From: Ascidia mentula
Lineage: Eukaryota > Chordata > Ascidiacea > Phlebobranchia > Ascidiidae
DNA: 64,000 nucleotides
NCBI GenBank assembly: GCA_947561715.1
Contig: OX387199.1
Span: 4,655,001 to 4,719,000, forward strand
Direction of reading: 5' to 3'
Shown here: positions 47,186 through 59,123 of the stretch, piece by piece
How positions within the stretch are numbered: the stretch's first letter is position 1
How the letters are laid out: every line of letters begins with the position of its first letter
Program-made: the position numbers and the translations under genes
The notes under the pieces: model-generated
What the model was told of the DNA's origin: nothing
What the model saw: only the letters and a program-made list of their open reading frames with translations
Databases searched by the model: none

Positions 47186-49501
47186 TCAAATATCCCCTTG
47201 GCTAAAACCCTGGTTGGTCTCCGCCGAGACGCTGACGTCATTCGGCTCCGTTTTGATTTCTATGACAGTTCGAAACGACTTGATTCGACTCATCTCAACA
47301 ACCAGAGTCAAAACAAAGAAAAGTGAGCTGTATATAAACAACCATTGAGATATGGTGGCGTGGTAACGAGGTTCGGAACGAAACTGCAAAAAAGTGATTT
47401 TTGATCAAAATCAAACATGATAACAAGAAAATATTGTAATGCTGCTGACATGGTGAACTTGTCAGTGGTGAGCGTTAAGAAAGCATTATCAATATGATAT
47501 ACATTAATGTATCCACGGCCACATTTGATAAACTGTAAAAGAATTACTTACGTAGTATAAGCACACAAATGTAATAACTTGAAGACAACAAAGGAGGAAA
47601 TAATAAAGCTGTAAAGGAAAAAATGAGGATACGAACATTTGATACAAGCGGTTTATCTGGCACAGCACTCATGGTCGAGTAATATTAAAGTGAATCAGCA
47701 ACAGCTTGTAAGATTGTAAAAAAAAACATGAAAAACAGGGTGATGTAGGTTTAGTGTAGACTTAGCATATAAAATCAAACGACTCTTTAAACGAATTGTA
47801 CCTATAGCTGCCTAATATCCGCTGTTAACTCCATTTGCTAATAATGTTCAACTTGTAAATTACACCGCTGGGTAAAAAGGATACAAATTACACAGAGGAC
47901 GGTTGTGATGGAAGCCATGAGAAAACGAAGGACCACGAGCCAGTCTCTGATATTCGATCGTTCCTTCAAGGTTATGACGGTAACAAACCATCCGTATAGC
48001 ACGATTCCAAAAAACACAGCGTACGCCGCAATAAGATGCGGTATCAACAGCACTGTCCACTGAAAATACAAAATAATTGCGACAAGAAATACTTGAGAAT
48101 TTTCATAACAAATCCATGTCGCCTACAAGAGCATTATGACATTGCAAGCACCTATGTTAGAAGAATTTTCACTTTTTTGGCCATTTTTGTTTTCCTAAAC
48201 CAAAGGTGCACAACACAAATTTGCCACGCCGTTGGTTAGAAGGTGACAGCATTAAGCTGTGTTCAGCGTGTAATCTGTTATTTCATGCATAATGGCCTCA
48301 AACCATTTCGTTTGTAAACTTTTCGAAGTGAAGCCTACAGTTGAACAGCAGGCGAAACGACGGCGAATAAAAGTATAATTTTGATTGGGCCAGAAGGACA
48401 GAATTGCAACATACTTGAAAGCAACAGAAGCAGAATGTTTTTTTTGTAATGCTTAAAGTATGTCATGCTACGTCAATATGTGCTTCCTTCGCAAGTACTG
48501 GTTATAAAGTGATTGTAATATTATCAGCACCTGAAATGCTCCAACACCCGTGATTCCAATCGTTATTGCCACACCGACGTACCAAGCTGCCTTATTAGTT
48601 TTCGGACAAAATCCCAGTTTTTCAACGTACCTGCAAGGGATTTTGATTAGTTTCTCGATCACCAATGAAAATTACCACCAACTTGTAGTAACAGTGTAGT
48701 GTTCCCATCAAAGGTACGCAGGCCCACGTAAGTACGAGGGTAAACACACAGCTCTGCGGTGTGTAAGTTCCCGTGTCACTGACGAACGGCCATTCCTGGT
48801 ATCTTCCCTGACTTCGACCGATTCCATAACTGCGTAAAAACAAATGAAAGGAGTAAATATGTTACACTTACTTTCATTAGGGCTCGTATAGGGCCGACTT
48901 CAAACCAGTCGGGTGTATACGACTTTATTAAAAACCAGAAGTTTTTGCCTTGGTGTTTGGCGTACAAGATCGTCTATAGCCATGCCGCACTGATGAGACC
49001 TTATAGGTCAAAACAGTGGGTGACAAGCAACATCGCGAGGCGTTCCTCACGAAAAAAGAAACGATACAGTGGCCATTTGTCTGTAACTCTCATAATTAAT
49101 ATAATATGTCCTTGAAAAGTTAAAAAAAACTCGAGTTTTGAAAAAATAGAGGTGCAAACAGTACGTCGAGGCACAAGTTTTACAAACCAATGTTTTGTGT
49201 TCAGCGCTTTCACGCAAAATGTGCTTGCCAAAATTTGAAATACTGTTGCTGCCGGGCATATATTGTAATTTCAAAGAATCTGACCTTCTCTGGTACAATT
49301 TTACGTTGATTTTTATTAACCGACGTTTCGTCTGATATCCAATTAAGTTTTTAGCGTCAGATTCTTTAAAACAAAACTTTTTTATTGGTCTCATTTCTCG
49401 CAAAATAACAACACGATTCTGTGCAGCCAATCAGCCACAACGCGATACTAACCATATGAAAACTCCTCCGCCGAATAACAGAAAAAAGGCAACAGGCAGC
49501 G
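47186..49501 (-). CDS. DRAM/FRAG1-family membrane protein, copy 5 (5' end incomplete)
   Basis: Six minus-strand exons: 49453-49501, 48683-48829, 48531-48630, 47885-48059, 47552-47577 and 47186-47383. Helix 1 is LPVAFFLLFGGGVFI, the loop is WPFVSDTGTYTPQSCVF, and the C-terminal tail ends SAETNQGFSQGDI. The 26-base microexon and intron phases match the other copies. The first exon has an in-frame stop just upstream and no ATG, and it is preceded by an acceptor-like ttacgcag, so a further 5' coding exon is needed but was not found. It is shorter in exons 2 and 4 than copies 3 and 4. Intron 1 contains a decayed ribozyme repeat and a retroelement tail. Confidence 0.8.
48981..49030 (+). repeat. Decayed hammerhead-repeat copy 4
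   Basis: On the plus strand CTGATGA and a whole stem II (GACCT/AGGTC) remain, but the invariant GAAA reads AAAA, so the ribozyme should be dead. It lies in intron 1 of DRAM-like copy 5, antisense to that gene. Confidence 0.75.
49308..49332 (-). repeat. Retroelement 3'-tail-like fragment
   Basis: The minus strand carries GACGAAACGTCGGTTAATAA followed by AAATC, nearly the same string as at 21833-21859. It probably marks the end of a truncated Penelope-like or LINE insertion. Confidence 0.4.
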
Positions 49502-51808
49502 CTGCGTAAGGTCCAGGTCAAATCATTTCAAATGTTAACGGTTTGTAAGGTCTTACTTAAAACACATTAATCTGCAATTTATAAATGAACATCGAAACTT
49601 TGCTATGTGAATGCCTACCCAACATTTGCCAAATACGGCTGGGTTATTTTAAAGCATGTTTCAACTTATTACTGGTAACTAACAGTGGCAGATTAACCAC
49701 TAGGCAAACATTGCAAGTGCCTTAAGACTGCATTCAGGTCTCTTCTTTGCATCTATAGTTAATTCTCAACGACTTTGACATCGTAAAATAGTTTGACAAA
49801 TTTTTAGGGAGAGCTGTGCCTCAAGCCTACACTGGTTACCAAGACAACGGCCCATTAATTCTTTAAATTGTAAAATCCGATTGAATTAAACAAGAGATAT
49901 AGATGAATATCGCGGCTAAAGATAAATTAATTAGAAATCAACATGAATCATACGTTCGCCTTACCCGTGGTTTCAATCTACGTTCTCTGTGCCCTTGCAG
50001 CAAAAAATACCTGCCTGCAACTACAAAGCCGACTTACAAATTGTCAAGATACAGTTTAGCGCAATGTGCCACAAATTGCCGCCGGGCGTTTTTTATCGAT
50101 TGGCATTTCAAAGTTCTATCGCATTGCGATAACATTTTGTATGCAAAAAAGTCTGTACTTACAAAAGGAGCTCTTTTTTATCATACCATATGCCTTAAGT
50201 CGGCAAGGCTTTAAAGCGAATTATTAAACTGCCTCCATTGCACACTAGAAAACTCGGTATGATCGGACGTTTAAATGTCTTCAAACCATAGCGCCCTGCT
50301 TCAAACCCAGCCCTTTTCGGACATGACGTCACAATAATGACGTAAAAATCATCGTCGGCAGTATAATGACCCAGCAATTGTAACCTACATGTCACCGAAC
50401 AAGGCCAATGTTCCACCGTTATCTACTGTTGTGATCTGTGGCCCTAAACAGTGTCCTCTTGTTGTTTTGGCCTGTTTGTTTCGACGGGAAAGTCGCGACT
50501 CAAATCATGCATTATTACGTCACAATGTTGTTTTATAAAATCCTTATTTGCTACAAATTGCAGTGGAATTAATACGTGTTATATTTCTATTTCAACGCAT
50601 CCATTGTGTAACTCGTTTGCAGTTTTAATATTTCTGTTATGTAGATTAATTAAAGGCTACATCAAAACATATGACTGTTCCACGGTTTATCGACAAAACT
50701 TCAATACGTGCGTACGTGCATGTTGACTGAAACTGCAGTGGATAATGTCACGTACAGCAGTTCGTGCTTCTTAATCGGGCAAATGGTTCTTCAAAAGGTG
50801 AATGGAATTTTGCAGTGGGGAATGGAAAATTAATTTGTTGAAATATATTTTAAATCCATCCAATATTGGTCACTTCGGATTGGAAGTCATTTTGTTCTTA
50901 TTTGTAAAATTTGTCCCTATTTTTTGACTGTTTGCTATCTTTAACATCACCTCCAAAAATTTCGCACAGGTTTAACCTCAAGAAATATTATATGGCAAAG
51001 TAATAAAACGTACAACATGGGGTGCAGTGAATAAAAAGCAATTACGTATAGACGAACGACGTTTATTGTTGAACCAGCAGTTTACTTAAAACAAATGACA
51101 ACTTCAGTAGTGCATTATAAACTTAACAGAACTTGGACACCTTGTAGCAAAAAGCGTGCGCGTTATTGCCGGAAGGAAAATTCCCCTAAGCTGATATCTT
51201 CACGTTTCAATTTCGGTTGATCGTATGAAGCCATACTGAGTTCAACAACCAGTAGTGCTTATCATGTAGGCTAAAGTAGAATAACGCTAAATATGGAATA
51301 GCAGCTTTCGTTGACTTATGTGGTAAAATTGAACTTCTCAAACGGACCAACAGCTCTCATACAGATGTGACATTGCAGCAGGTATTTTCTCCCTGTTCAA
51401 CCTGGTATAATTTCCTTTTCAAACATTAAGCTGCAGTAGTGTAACTTAACTGTAACTGTTCATATGGTGTCCAATAATCGCTTAATTGCTTTTCGAAACA
51501 TATGCCGAGATTCTAACGCAGGGCATCTTGAATTGAATAAGAATACTTGTAATACCTTAAAGGCGAACTATATGTATTCTAACCATTAGGTGACGATTTT
51601 GGTTAATCCTAGTAATCACGAAAATTTTAGTGCAACGATGCCAAGACCGAGACCAAATGCATTTGTCAGTGGGAGATCCATACACTACGTTTATAAATAT
51701 TTATAGTCAAGTTATCATGGTAACGCATCCAGATCAGTTTGTAAATTGTTTCAGAGGGCGAGCGGCTTTCCCAATTTTGCCATTGTCAGCTCTTCGTTAC
51801 ACACAGGT
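49502..51808. other. Intergenic, 2.3 kb, no gene recognised
   Basis: It should contain the missing first exon and promoter of copy 5. A block at about 51294-51372 is similar to 55234-55312 (shared ATAGCAGCT and TGAACTTCTC). Open frames have no recognisable similarity. Confidence 0.45.
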
Positions 51809-54050
51809 TTAGGGATTGGCTGCATTCAAACCGCCTGACGGTGGATCCTGGTTGGGTATCTTTAGCTGCACGGTGGCGCCATGAATCCTTCTTAAGTCAT
51901 AGGCAAGCGTTCCAATATAAATGATAGCTGAATAGATGAGCGCCCACTCACCGCCCGAAGCAACGCTTATGTAGGATTTGTTACTCTGCGATGAACAATG
52001 TATAGTGTGAATAGGTTGCCCACTTACTTTGCCTCTTGATAAAACATAGCCTTACCTGCATAAGGATCACGCCGATCAGCACTGGAATTATTTACTGCAT
52101 AGGAAAGCAATTGAAGTATGCAATTAGGGGATTAAAAAACTAAAACACCCCCATTGGATAGCAAATAGTGGTACTTTAACGTGAAAGTTGCTTTTGAACT
52201 TAATTATGAAAGTAAAAGGATACTGACAATGAACGACACAATTTCCATTATGACGATTACAATCCTCACGTACACGACGCTTCTAGAATGTACCTTGTCT
52301 GCCAGTTGATTCCAAGAGATGTATATGTTTATGATGCTGTAAACAACAGCGCCAGCAAAGCCCAAAAGAGCGCCGATAATGTGTGGGACGAACACAGTGA
52401 CCCACTGCAAAACGAAGTGGTCAAAATTAGTAATGTGTGAAAATAGATAGGCGAGCTTAAAACACAGAAAGACAAAATCTAATTCTCTAAAGCAGTGTTT
52501 CCCAACCGGTGGTACTCGACGGCATTCCAGGTGGTACGCGAGCACCTTTCCGTAATTTGCGGATTAAGTTCGAATTGAAAAATCGTAAGTGATCTTAAAA
52601 TGTTTGTTAATTCATCCCCTAGGTTGTAACACTCAACTAGGTGGTACGCGTCGAAATTGTTTTACCTCCCACTGGCACGCAACCACAAAAAAGGTTGAAA
52701 ATCACTGGTTTGCTTTCAAAAAATGCATATTCGTTAGCTGTCAATGATTTGTCGTGGTGCGAATGCGACCGGACAATTGTTTTGAATCGAGATGACGTCA
52801 TGGCGTTAACCACCCATTAGAAGTTCATGGTATGAGACACAGTAAACAATCTGCTGGGAAATCCCTTGATGATTGTCATGAGTTCGGAACTGAAGTTTTT
52901 AGCATTTTCATTCACCCATAAATGTTGTTCATTGCATGTTCTTAATTAACTAATTAATTAACCTAATTTACCCAAGAATACGTGACATAAAATAGGCACC
53001 TGGAAAGCACCGACCATCGTGATTCCAAAGCAAGCGATTGATCCTATTATAACGGATGCGATGTTGCACTTTGACTGTCTGTCACAGTAGATAACATACC
53101 TGCAAATGGCAGAATTATTACGTGGGAGAATGGTTGCCGATTCTCAAAAGATATCCACAGTTAACTATGGACTAGAAACAATGGCATCACAGCCAACTGT
53201 TTGCTTAAACTATGTCTGGCATGAGTTTTGCAATGGAGCACACAGAACGTACTTGTAGTAGGAATACATGGTCACCAAAACAGCGAATGCGCCCCACGTT
53301 AGTAATAGAGTGAAAATGCCGCTTTCCGGTGGATAAGCTCCAGTATCACTTACGAACGGCCACTTCGGCAGCAACACCACATGTTTTTTACTCACTGCGA
53401 TTCCGTAACTAAAAAGACAAAAACCTTGATCTTTTGTGAATTCATGTATGTTTGTTAACAACAACAAGCATGTTTATAAGCAGGAAGTTGGCAATATCAA
53501 CTCAATTTGTAAAGGTTATTAAACCAGGCACAACAAATTGAAAATCTGCTATACTTTTACTTGCGGTTGAAATATACACTGATAAAAACACATATGTACG
53601 CAAAACTCAGTACTTAGCCGTTATCCTGCGAGACCACGCCGTGTGTGAATCAAACCAAACAGGTTTTAAACACTTTCGGCAACTTTTGACGTCACCGCAA
53701 TTTAAGGTTAATCCAAACTCTATGCCCATACATTTATATGACCATACACTTCCTCCATATAGTAATAACTGTAGATCGGATTCAGAGGTGCTGTGACGGC
53801 GAAAATAAGTTTGACTTCAGTAAAATGATTCTGTGGTGTGATTATAACAAACGACAAATAGTTGTAAAAAAAATCAATTGTAAACGGTGGTGGTTGGAGC
53901 CGCCCTTGGTTAGCTTTTTGTGAAACGTTTTTGACAGAACTTCGTATTTTCCGGTCATACAATGCTTACTCACCATATCCAAAAACCTCCACCCAGAAGT
54001 AACACAAACAGAAGAGGAAAGTGAATGAAAGATTTTGCAAAGTTTGGCAT
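51809..54050 (-). CDS. DRAM/FRAG1-family membrane protein, copy 4
   Basis: Six minus-strand exons: 53974-54050, 53253-53408, 53000-53099, 52224-52404, 52056-52081 and 51809-51985, giving 238 residues. It is very like copy 3. Exon 3 differs at only 3 of 100 bases, and exons 1, 2 and most of 6 are also near-identical, while exon 4 and the tail differ more. The loop is WPFVSDTGAYPPESGIF. The C-terminus is shorter than in copy 3, ending SGGLNAANP. The microexon uses a normal GT donor. Intron 4 to 3 (52405-52999) holds a hAT-type MITE. Confidence 0.87.
52494..52707. mobile_element. hAT-type MITE
   Basis: The ends CAGTGTTTCCCAACC and GGTTGAAAATCACTG are imperfect inverted repeats of the hAT kind (CAGTGnTTCnCAACC). 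The 214-bp interior has the GGTGGTAC motifs usual in these elements and no coding capacity. The 8-base flanks no longer match, so it is not recent. It is within an intron of DRAM-like copy 4. Confidence 0.72.
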
Positions 54051-54458
54051 TTTGGCTTCGGTGCTGCAGATGCTTCTATCTTGCTGGTCAAACAGGCGCT
54101 GCCTGAACTGAACACGGTTCAATAGTTAGATTCTCTTAGCATATAGCAGTGATGAGTAAAGAAACCCAACCTGATACACAAAACTGATAATTAACAACAT
54201 CTAGAAATGCCGATAAACAATATATTTACGCTTGTTTTCACCAGAATGTTGTTTATTTTTACTATCTGTTGCTGCTAGCTGCCACAACATTCAGCGTTAC
54301 TCTTCCGTCCGCTTCACACCCCAACAGTTTATTGAATGACGTCATATCCCATTACTCAACGGCTCCTAACCTTAACTCTATCGCTTGTTTTAAGCGTAAC
54401 CACAAGACTTTAAATTATAATGCAAACAAGCGTACAATTTCAAGAAAGTACCCTTCAG

Positions 54459-54512
54459 TATATATATATGTATATATTCAGTATATATATGTGTATATAT
54501 ATATATATATGT
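54459..54512. repeat. TA/TG microsatellite
   Basis: Alternating TA with occasional TG over about 54 bases, 0.4 kb upstream of DRAM-like copy 4. Confidence 0.8.
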
Positions 54513-54844
54513 ACGCTTTTAGCTGAGTAATTTCACAAAAGTAGTCACAGCTCATGGATTATCACGTCACAAACTGTTTACATTTGTATTTGCTGTAGAT
54601 AATAAAAGACTGAGTATTATCTTACACCCAGGATTACCATTGTGTGCTCAAGGTTTATTAGTTAATGACAGACTATGCAATGTGTTGGTGCTGTAGTTCA
54701 CGAAATTCTTTGGCGCTATTAATACTGTTTTGACGTCCACGTATGGGCCATAGTCATAGTACGGTTTCCAAGCAAAGTAATTGGTTTAAATTTAACTTTC
54801 GTTTTCTTTGAACATCCAGTTTTCTGTTGTCTGTGCCGCCTAAG

Positions 54845-54910
54845 CGACATCCGCCGAGAGCGTTTTGATTTCCATGACAACATGAAGCGATGTGATTTGG
54901 CTAAGCTTAG
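54845..54910 (-). pseudogene. Relic of a DRAM-like last exon
   Basis: The minus strand reads KLSQITSLHVVMEIKTLSADVA then a stop, resembling SRIKSFRTVIEIKTEPNDVS in the tail of DRAM-like copy 5. No other exon of this copy was found, so it is probably what remains of a seventh tandem member. Confidence 0.5.
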
Positions 54911-56231
54911 CACAGCGGCCGATGTAAATCACGGAAAATACTACTACACCGGGTCACAAAGTTTTTTCCAAACTCGACCCACACATAAGTCTGTGCAAAA
55001 CAGAAATCTGTGCGAGTTTTTTTAATGATTAGGCATAAACAGGGCCACCGCCTGGTAATTTTGTTTATAAATTTGAGTTGAAATACTACACGAAATTGTA
55101 ACGTTAACATTCGAACAGATTTCTATGTTACATAGGCTTATATGTGGATCAAGTTTGGAAAAAAACTTTGTAACCCGGTGTAAAAGTATCTTCCGTAAAT
55201 CACAGTTGAGGGCAAACAGAAGAACACCAATTAGAGAATAGCAGCTCACCGTGACTCATGTGTTTAAACTGAACTTCTCGGCCAGGTCAAACGGCTTTAC
55301 ATGTGACGCACACTTGCGTCATTGCCTCAGGCATTGTTGTTCTGTTTCGTGACAAACATGATTATTTTTACGAACGAAATTGTTGTTGTACAAAACCACA
55401 GCCTAAAATTAACTATGTGTTGAAAAAAGTTAACTATTATACATTCCGCATTAACTTACAAGCTAAAAATTATTATCAGATTGGAGAAACTATGAGAATA
55501 TATAGATAAACTCACCGACACAAAATTTTTGTTCATGATATTCACAGTGATAACTCTACACTACCACTTCCTATGCATGCAGCGAGACTGGACTTGGCAA
55601 AGTCTGCATATATGGAAGTTAACATGATTAACTTATTATATCCGATATTTATTCTGAAGAGACTTGATGGTTTATGTCGCGAATTTGGAACAATGATGCA
55701 CTGGACGTATTTCAAACATAACAGATTTACATTTCGAAAGTATTTGTCTGTAGGCGGGTTTCTGGCAAGCTCGTGTGGCTACTTTGGCACACCTGTCGTA
55801 TGCCGCAAGTGATTTGCAAATATTTCACAGAAAAAACATTTTTTTGTTTAATTTGGAAAAAACCATTGCAAGGTCCTAAAGAAAAAAACACAATGTAGGT
55901 CTGTAGGTTGGAGCAGCAATAGAAAGGTAAAAACAAAGAAAAGAGGCAGTGAGTGCGCTTGTTTTTGGAAAACAAAACATTGCACGATTTTGACTTTGCA
56001 CGAACTCGACGCGAAACTGCGATCCAAAAGCTCTTGTGTCAAATGTTGTTTTTAATTTGCTATTTTAACCTGTATGAGGTTCGTGTGTTGCAAAGAAAAC
56101 GCGGACATACTTAAGGCCCAAAACATCACATATCACAGTTCGCATTGACAAATTATCTAACGATACAAAATAAAAATAAAAAAACGTGTGCAGCTCACAA
56201 ACTATACAGGCAAATATATCGAACATGTTTG

Positions 56232-59123
56232 CTACACACTGACATCAATTTGTGTTGAAACTTTGGCAATTGGGTGAGCTGGGCGTGTCAACGGGTGACT
56301 GATGACCACTTCGGTTTTGAATTCCACTACATTCCGCAGGTCATATGCTAACGTTGACAAAGTAATAACTATAAGGTAGATGGCTATCCATTCCACAATA
56401 GTGGCCCAAGCCCGATGGTTTCCCGGATCCACCTAAAATAGTCATGACAACTTGAAATTCAGCGAACTAGCAAAACCACTTCTTGTAACAAAATGTATGC
56501 CTTTGATAAGTGAACTTTATGTAACAATAGGGTTCTTACATCATAACAAATCATTAATCCTTGCATTTTATAGTTGCTTCCACAACAACTATGAAGCCAA
56601 TAATTTCATTGTGTTACGGTATATTATCGCCCACTTCATACAGTGAATTTGAAAAAAAATAATTACCTGCGTGTCAACGAACAACCCAAACCCAACTGAA
56701 GATAGAAGTGGATTCAGTTAAGGAATGAAACTATAGCAGGAAACTAATGTAACACAATAAAGAAAGTGCGAGAGGTTTTAAGATATTTTAACATTTATTA
56801 CAATGTCCACCTTTTCAAATTTCAGTCAATGTTATTTTCGTGCAACTGCTTTTGTATTGAATCCTAAGTAATTCGTTTCACAAGTTTAAATCTAAGATTT
56901 GATACAGAAGTCGTTGAAAAAATCTGAGTCTTTCTGCGCTGTAAAAGCTATCAGGAGAGCCAGATGAAAACAAACGCTCATCTGTACTTTCGTGCCGATA
57001 CCGTTTTTGTCAAAAAAATGCATTTTTCCAAAGCGGTTTTTCTAGATTTTTTCAGCATACTTGTTTGACATAAAAGGATACAGCCTAAGACACACAAGGT
57101 TGTCATCAATGTCAGAATCCCTCTTAAGTAAACTATCATCTTTCCGTGCGCGTGTGGAACCAGTTGGCGCCATGCGATGACCACTATCAACCAGCAATAC
57201 ACAGCGGCACCCACGAACACAACCGAGGCTGCAGCGAGATGGACTTCGAGCCAGATGTTCCACTGTAAACAGTTGAAGTACAGTTGAAGTGAAAAAACAC
57301 AGACCACACCAGGGTCAAAATTTTAAAATCAAGTTTTAGGATATTATTCGAGGAATGATTGGTAATCAATTTAAGCATACTTTAGATGGCAATGTAGCAT
57401 TTGTTTCAAAAAGTAATTGCTGTGAGCCGAATAAGCCAATAAGTCCATATCAGTAGCCAGCCGCACTGGTGAGACCTGCGGATAGGTCCAAACAGTGTAC
57501 ATTGTCTGTAACTTAAGAAGTAACTTATCCCAGTGCTTGATATATTACCCGTATTGTGCCTGTAGGTATTATTCCCAGACAAGCGACCATTCCGACCCAC
57601 CAGGCAGCTTGGTTGAGCTTTGTATCTTGGTCGCATGCAATCACGTACCTGCAGTAAAATGATCATATGAACATATATATATATTGATCATGGAAAATGA
57701 TCATGTGAAGATCTGTTTCATTTAAGCACTTTTTCCTGATGAAGGTCGAATGCATAACGACCGAAACGTCGACCAATTAAATTAACTTTTGTCAGATAAA
57801 GAGGTTCCTTTACTTGTTATACTTACTTGTAATAAAGGTGCATGGTGGCGAAGCCAAAAATCGCACCAAAGGCCAAGAACAGTCCGAACAGACAACCCTC
57901 TGGTCCCTGGGAACCAGTGTCGCTTACATAAGGCCATTCAAAAAAACGACCTCGTGATTTTCCGACTCCATAACTAAAAACAGAAAACCTTGCTTAGATG
58001 GACACAAACAGGGGCTTTTCTGTGTCCTTGTGTGACCTATAAAGAACAGGCAACTTTTAACCTCGGATATTTGGGTCAAAAGTTTTTGTTTTCACCAGTA
58101 ACGACACAAATCGCGTGTTTATTATGTTGTAATAGTTGTGATGCTATCCAAAGAGCTCAGGAAAGTGATCGGGCGGAAAGGCGTGTAGTGATTAGTCAGA
58201 TTTTCAATCTGATGCTATTTCAGGAAATTCCCCTGTATCGTATACGTGCGTGACTGGTATAAGTGCAAATGTTCAATTTCTCCTCACTGTAACTGTCACG
58301 GTTTGATTCGCGTATGAAATTTGTAGCTGACAAAGTGACGTTGGAAAAGTATATTTTACGTGCATGGGACGAGACGTGCAGCATGTGACGTTTACCTGTC
58401 ACGTGACAATATGTTACGTAAATAATTAGGTTTTCGTATACAAAGGTTTGACATACCAACACTTCCGTCGTTAAATCAGTAGTAATTTACGTTGTTGGAA
58501 CAAAACAAGATGGTTGGATATCGACATGATTTGAAAGTAAGTTCAGGCGCCGAGTTAAAATTTATTTGGACAAACAATGGCATACACCAACGCAGCCAAC
58601 CGTCTTTTACCGTTCAGTATCAGCCCAAATCCTAACACAACAAATAAGCGGAAAACTTGTGGTTTTTACTCAACATTCGAAACTTTTTGTATAATCTACC
58701 CACAAAATGCCAAAGTTGCGAAGGCATATAATTGTTAATGAATCACATATAGCAGACATGCTGTTTTAACAGAACTGACCTTCACATACATGAGCTATAT
58801 AGCGCACTGCCAACAACAACAACGGCAGCATTTAAAACTGTTGATGCTGATGAAGTGCGTTTTTTCAAAACCTTCATGTTTAACTAGTGTTTGAATGTTC
58901 TAACATCCTAACATCCAATAATAGACCGACATCTCATCGGCATTTAATCCCGTTATAAAGTGATCCACCGCCCCCGTTCCACCAGATTCAAGGTTTACGT
59001 TTATTTTATAAACTCGTCACATTGCTTAACAAAACATCTCGCTTACCATATCAAAATTCCTCCTCCAATAAACAGTAGGAAGATTATAGGAAGAAAAATG
59101 CCTGTCTTTTGATATCCGTACAT
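56232..59123 (-). CDS. DRAM/FRAG1-family membrane protein, copy 6
   Basis: Six minus-strand exons: 59047-59123, 57827-57973, 57549-57648, 57082-57262, 56667-56695 and 56232-56432, giving 244 residues. Helix 1 is IFLPIIFLLFIGGGILI, the loop WPYVSDTGSQGPEGCLF, and the last helix IAIYLIVITLSTLAYDL, preceded by the conserved VEW. The microexon is 29 bases here, one codon longer than in the other five copies. Exon 2 has the same short length as copy 5, so copies 5 and 6 may form a subgroup. Introns 2 and 3 contain ribozyme-like repeats. Confidence 0.87.
57458..57514 (+). repeat. Decayed hammerhead-repeat copy 5
   Basis: The plus strand keeps the outline (GCACTGGTGAGACC, AGGTC, TGTCTGTAACTT), but the core reads CTGGTGA and GAAA reads CAAA. 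Two invariant positions are lost. It lies in intron 3 of DRAM-like copy 6, antisense. Confidence 0.65.
57736..57770 (+). ncRNA. Minimal hammerhead-like motif, Penelope type (tentative)
   Basis: CTGATGA (57736-57742), a 5-bp stem GGTCG/CGACC with a 9-base loop, GAAA (57763-57766) and GTC (57768-57770) follow in hammerhead order, with a minimal AC/GT stem III. One extra A precedes stem II and stem I is only about two pairs. This resembles the minimal hammerheads of Penelope-like elements, though the downstream CGAAACGTCGAC is also a common retroelement tail. Confidence 0.4.

Larger units (their letters stand above)
54051..56231. other. Intergenic with DRAM relic and TA microsatellite
   Basis: This contains the upstream region of copy 4, a TA/TG microsatellite at 54459-54512, a relic of a DRAM-like last exon at about 54845-54910, and a block at 55234-55312 resembling 51294-51372. 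No intact gene was recognised. Confidence 0.5.
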
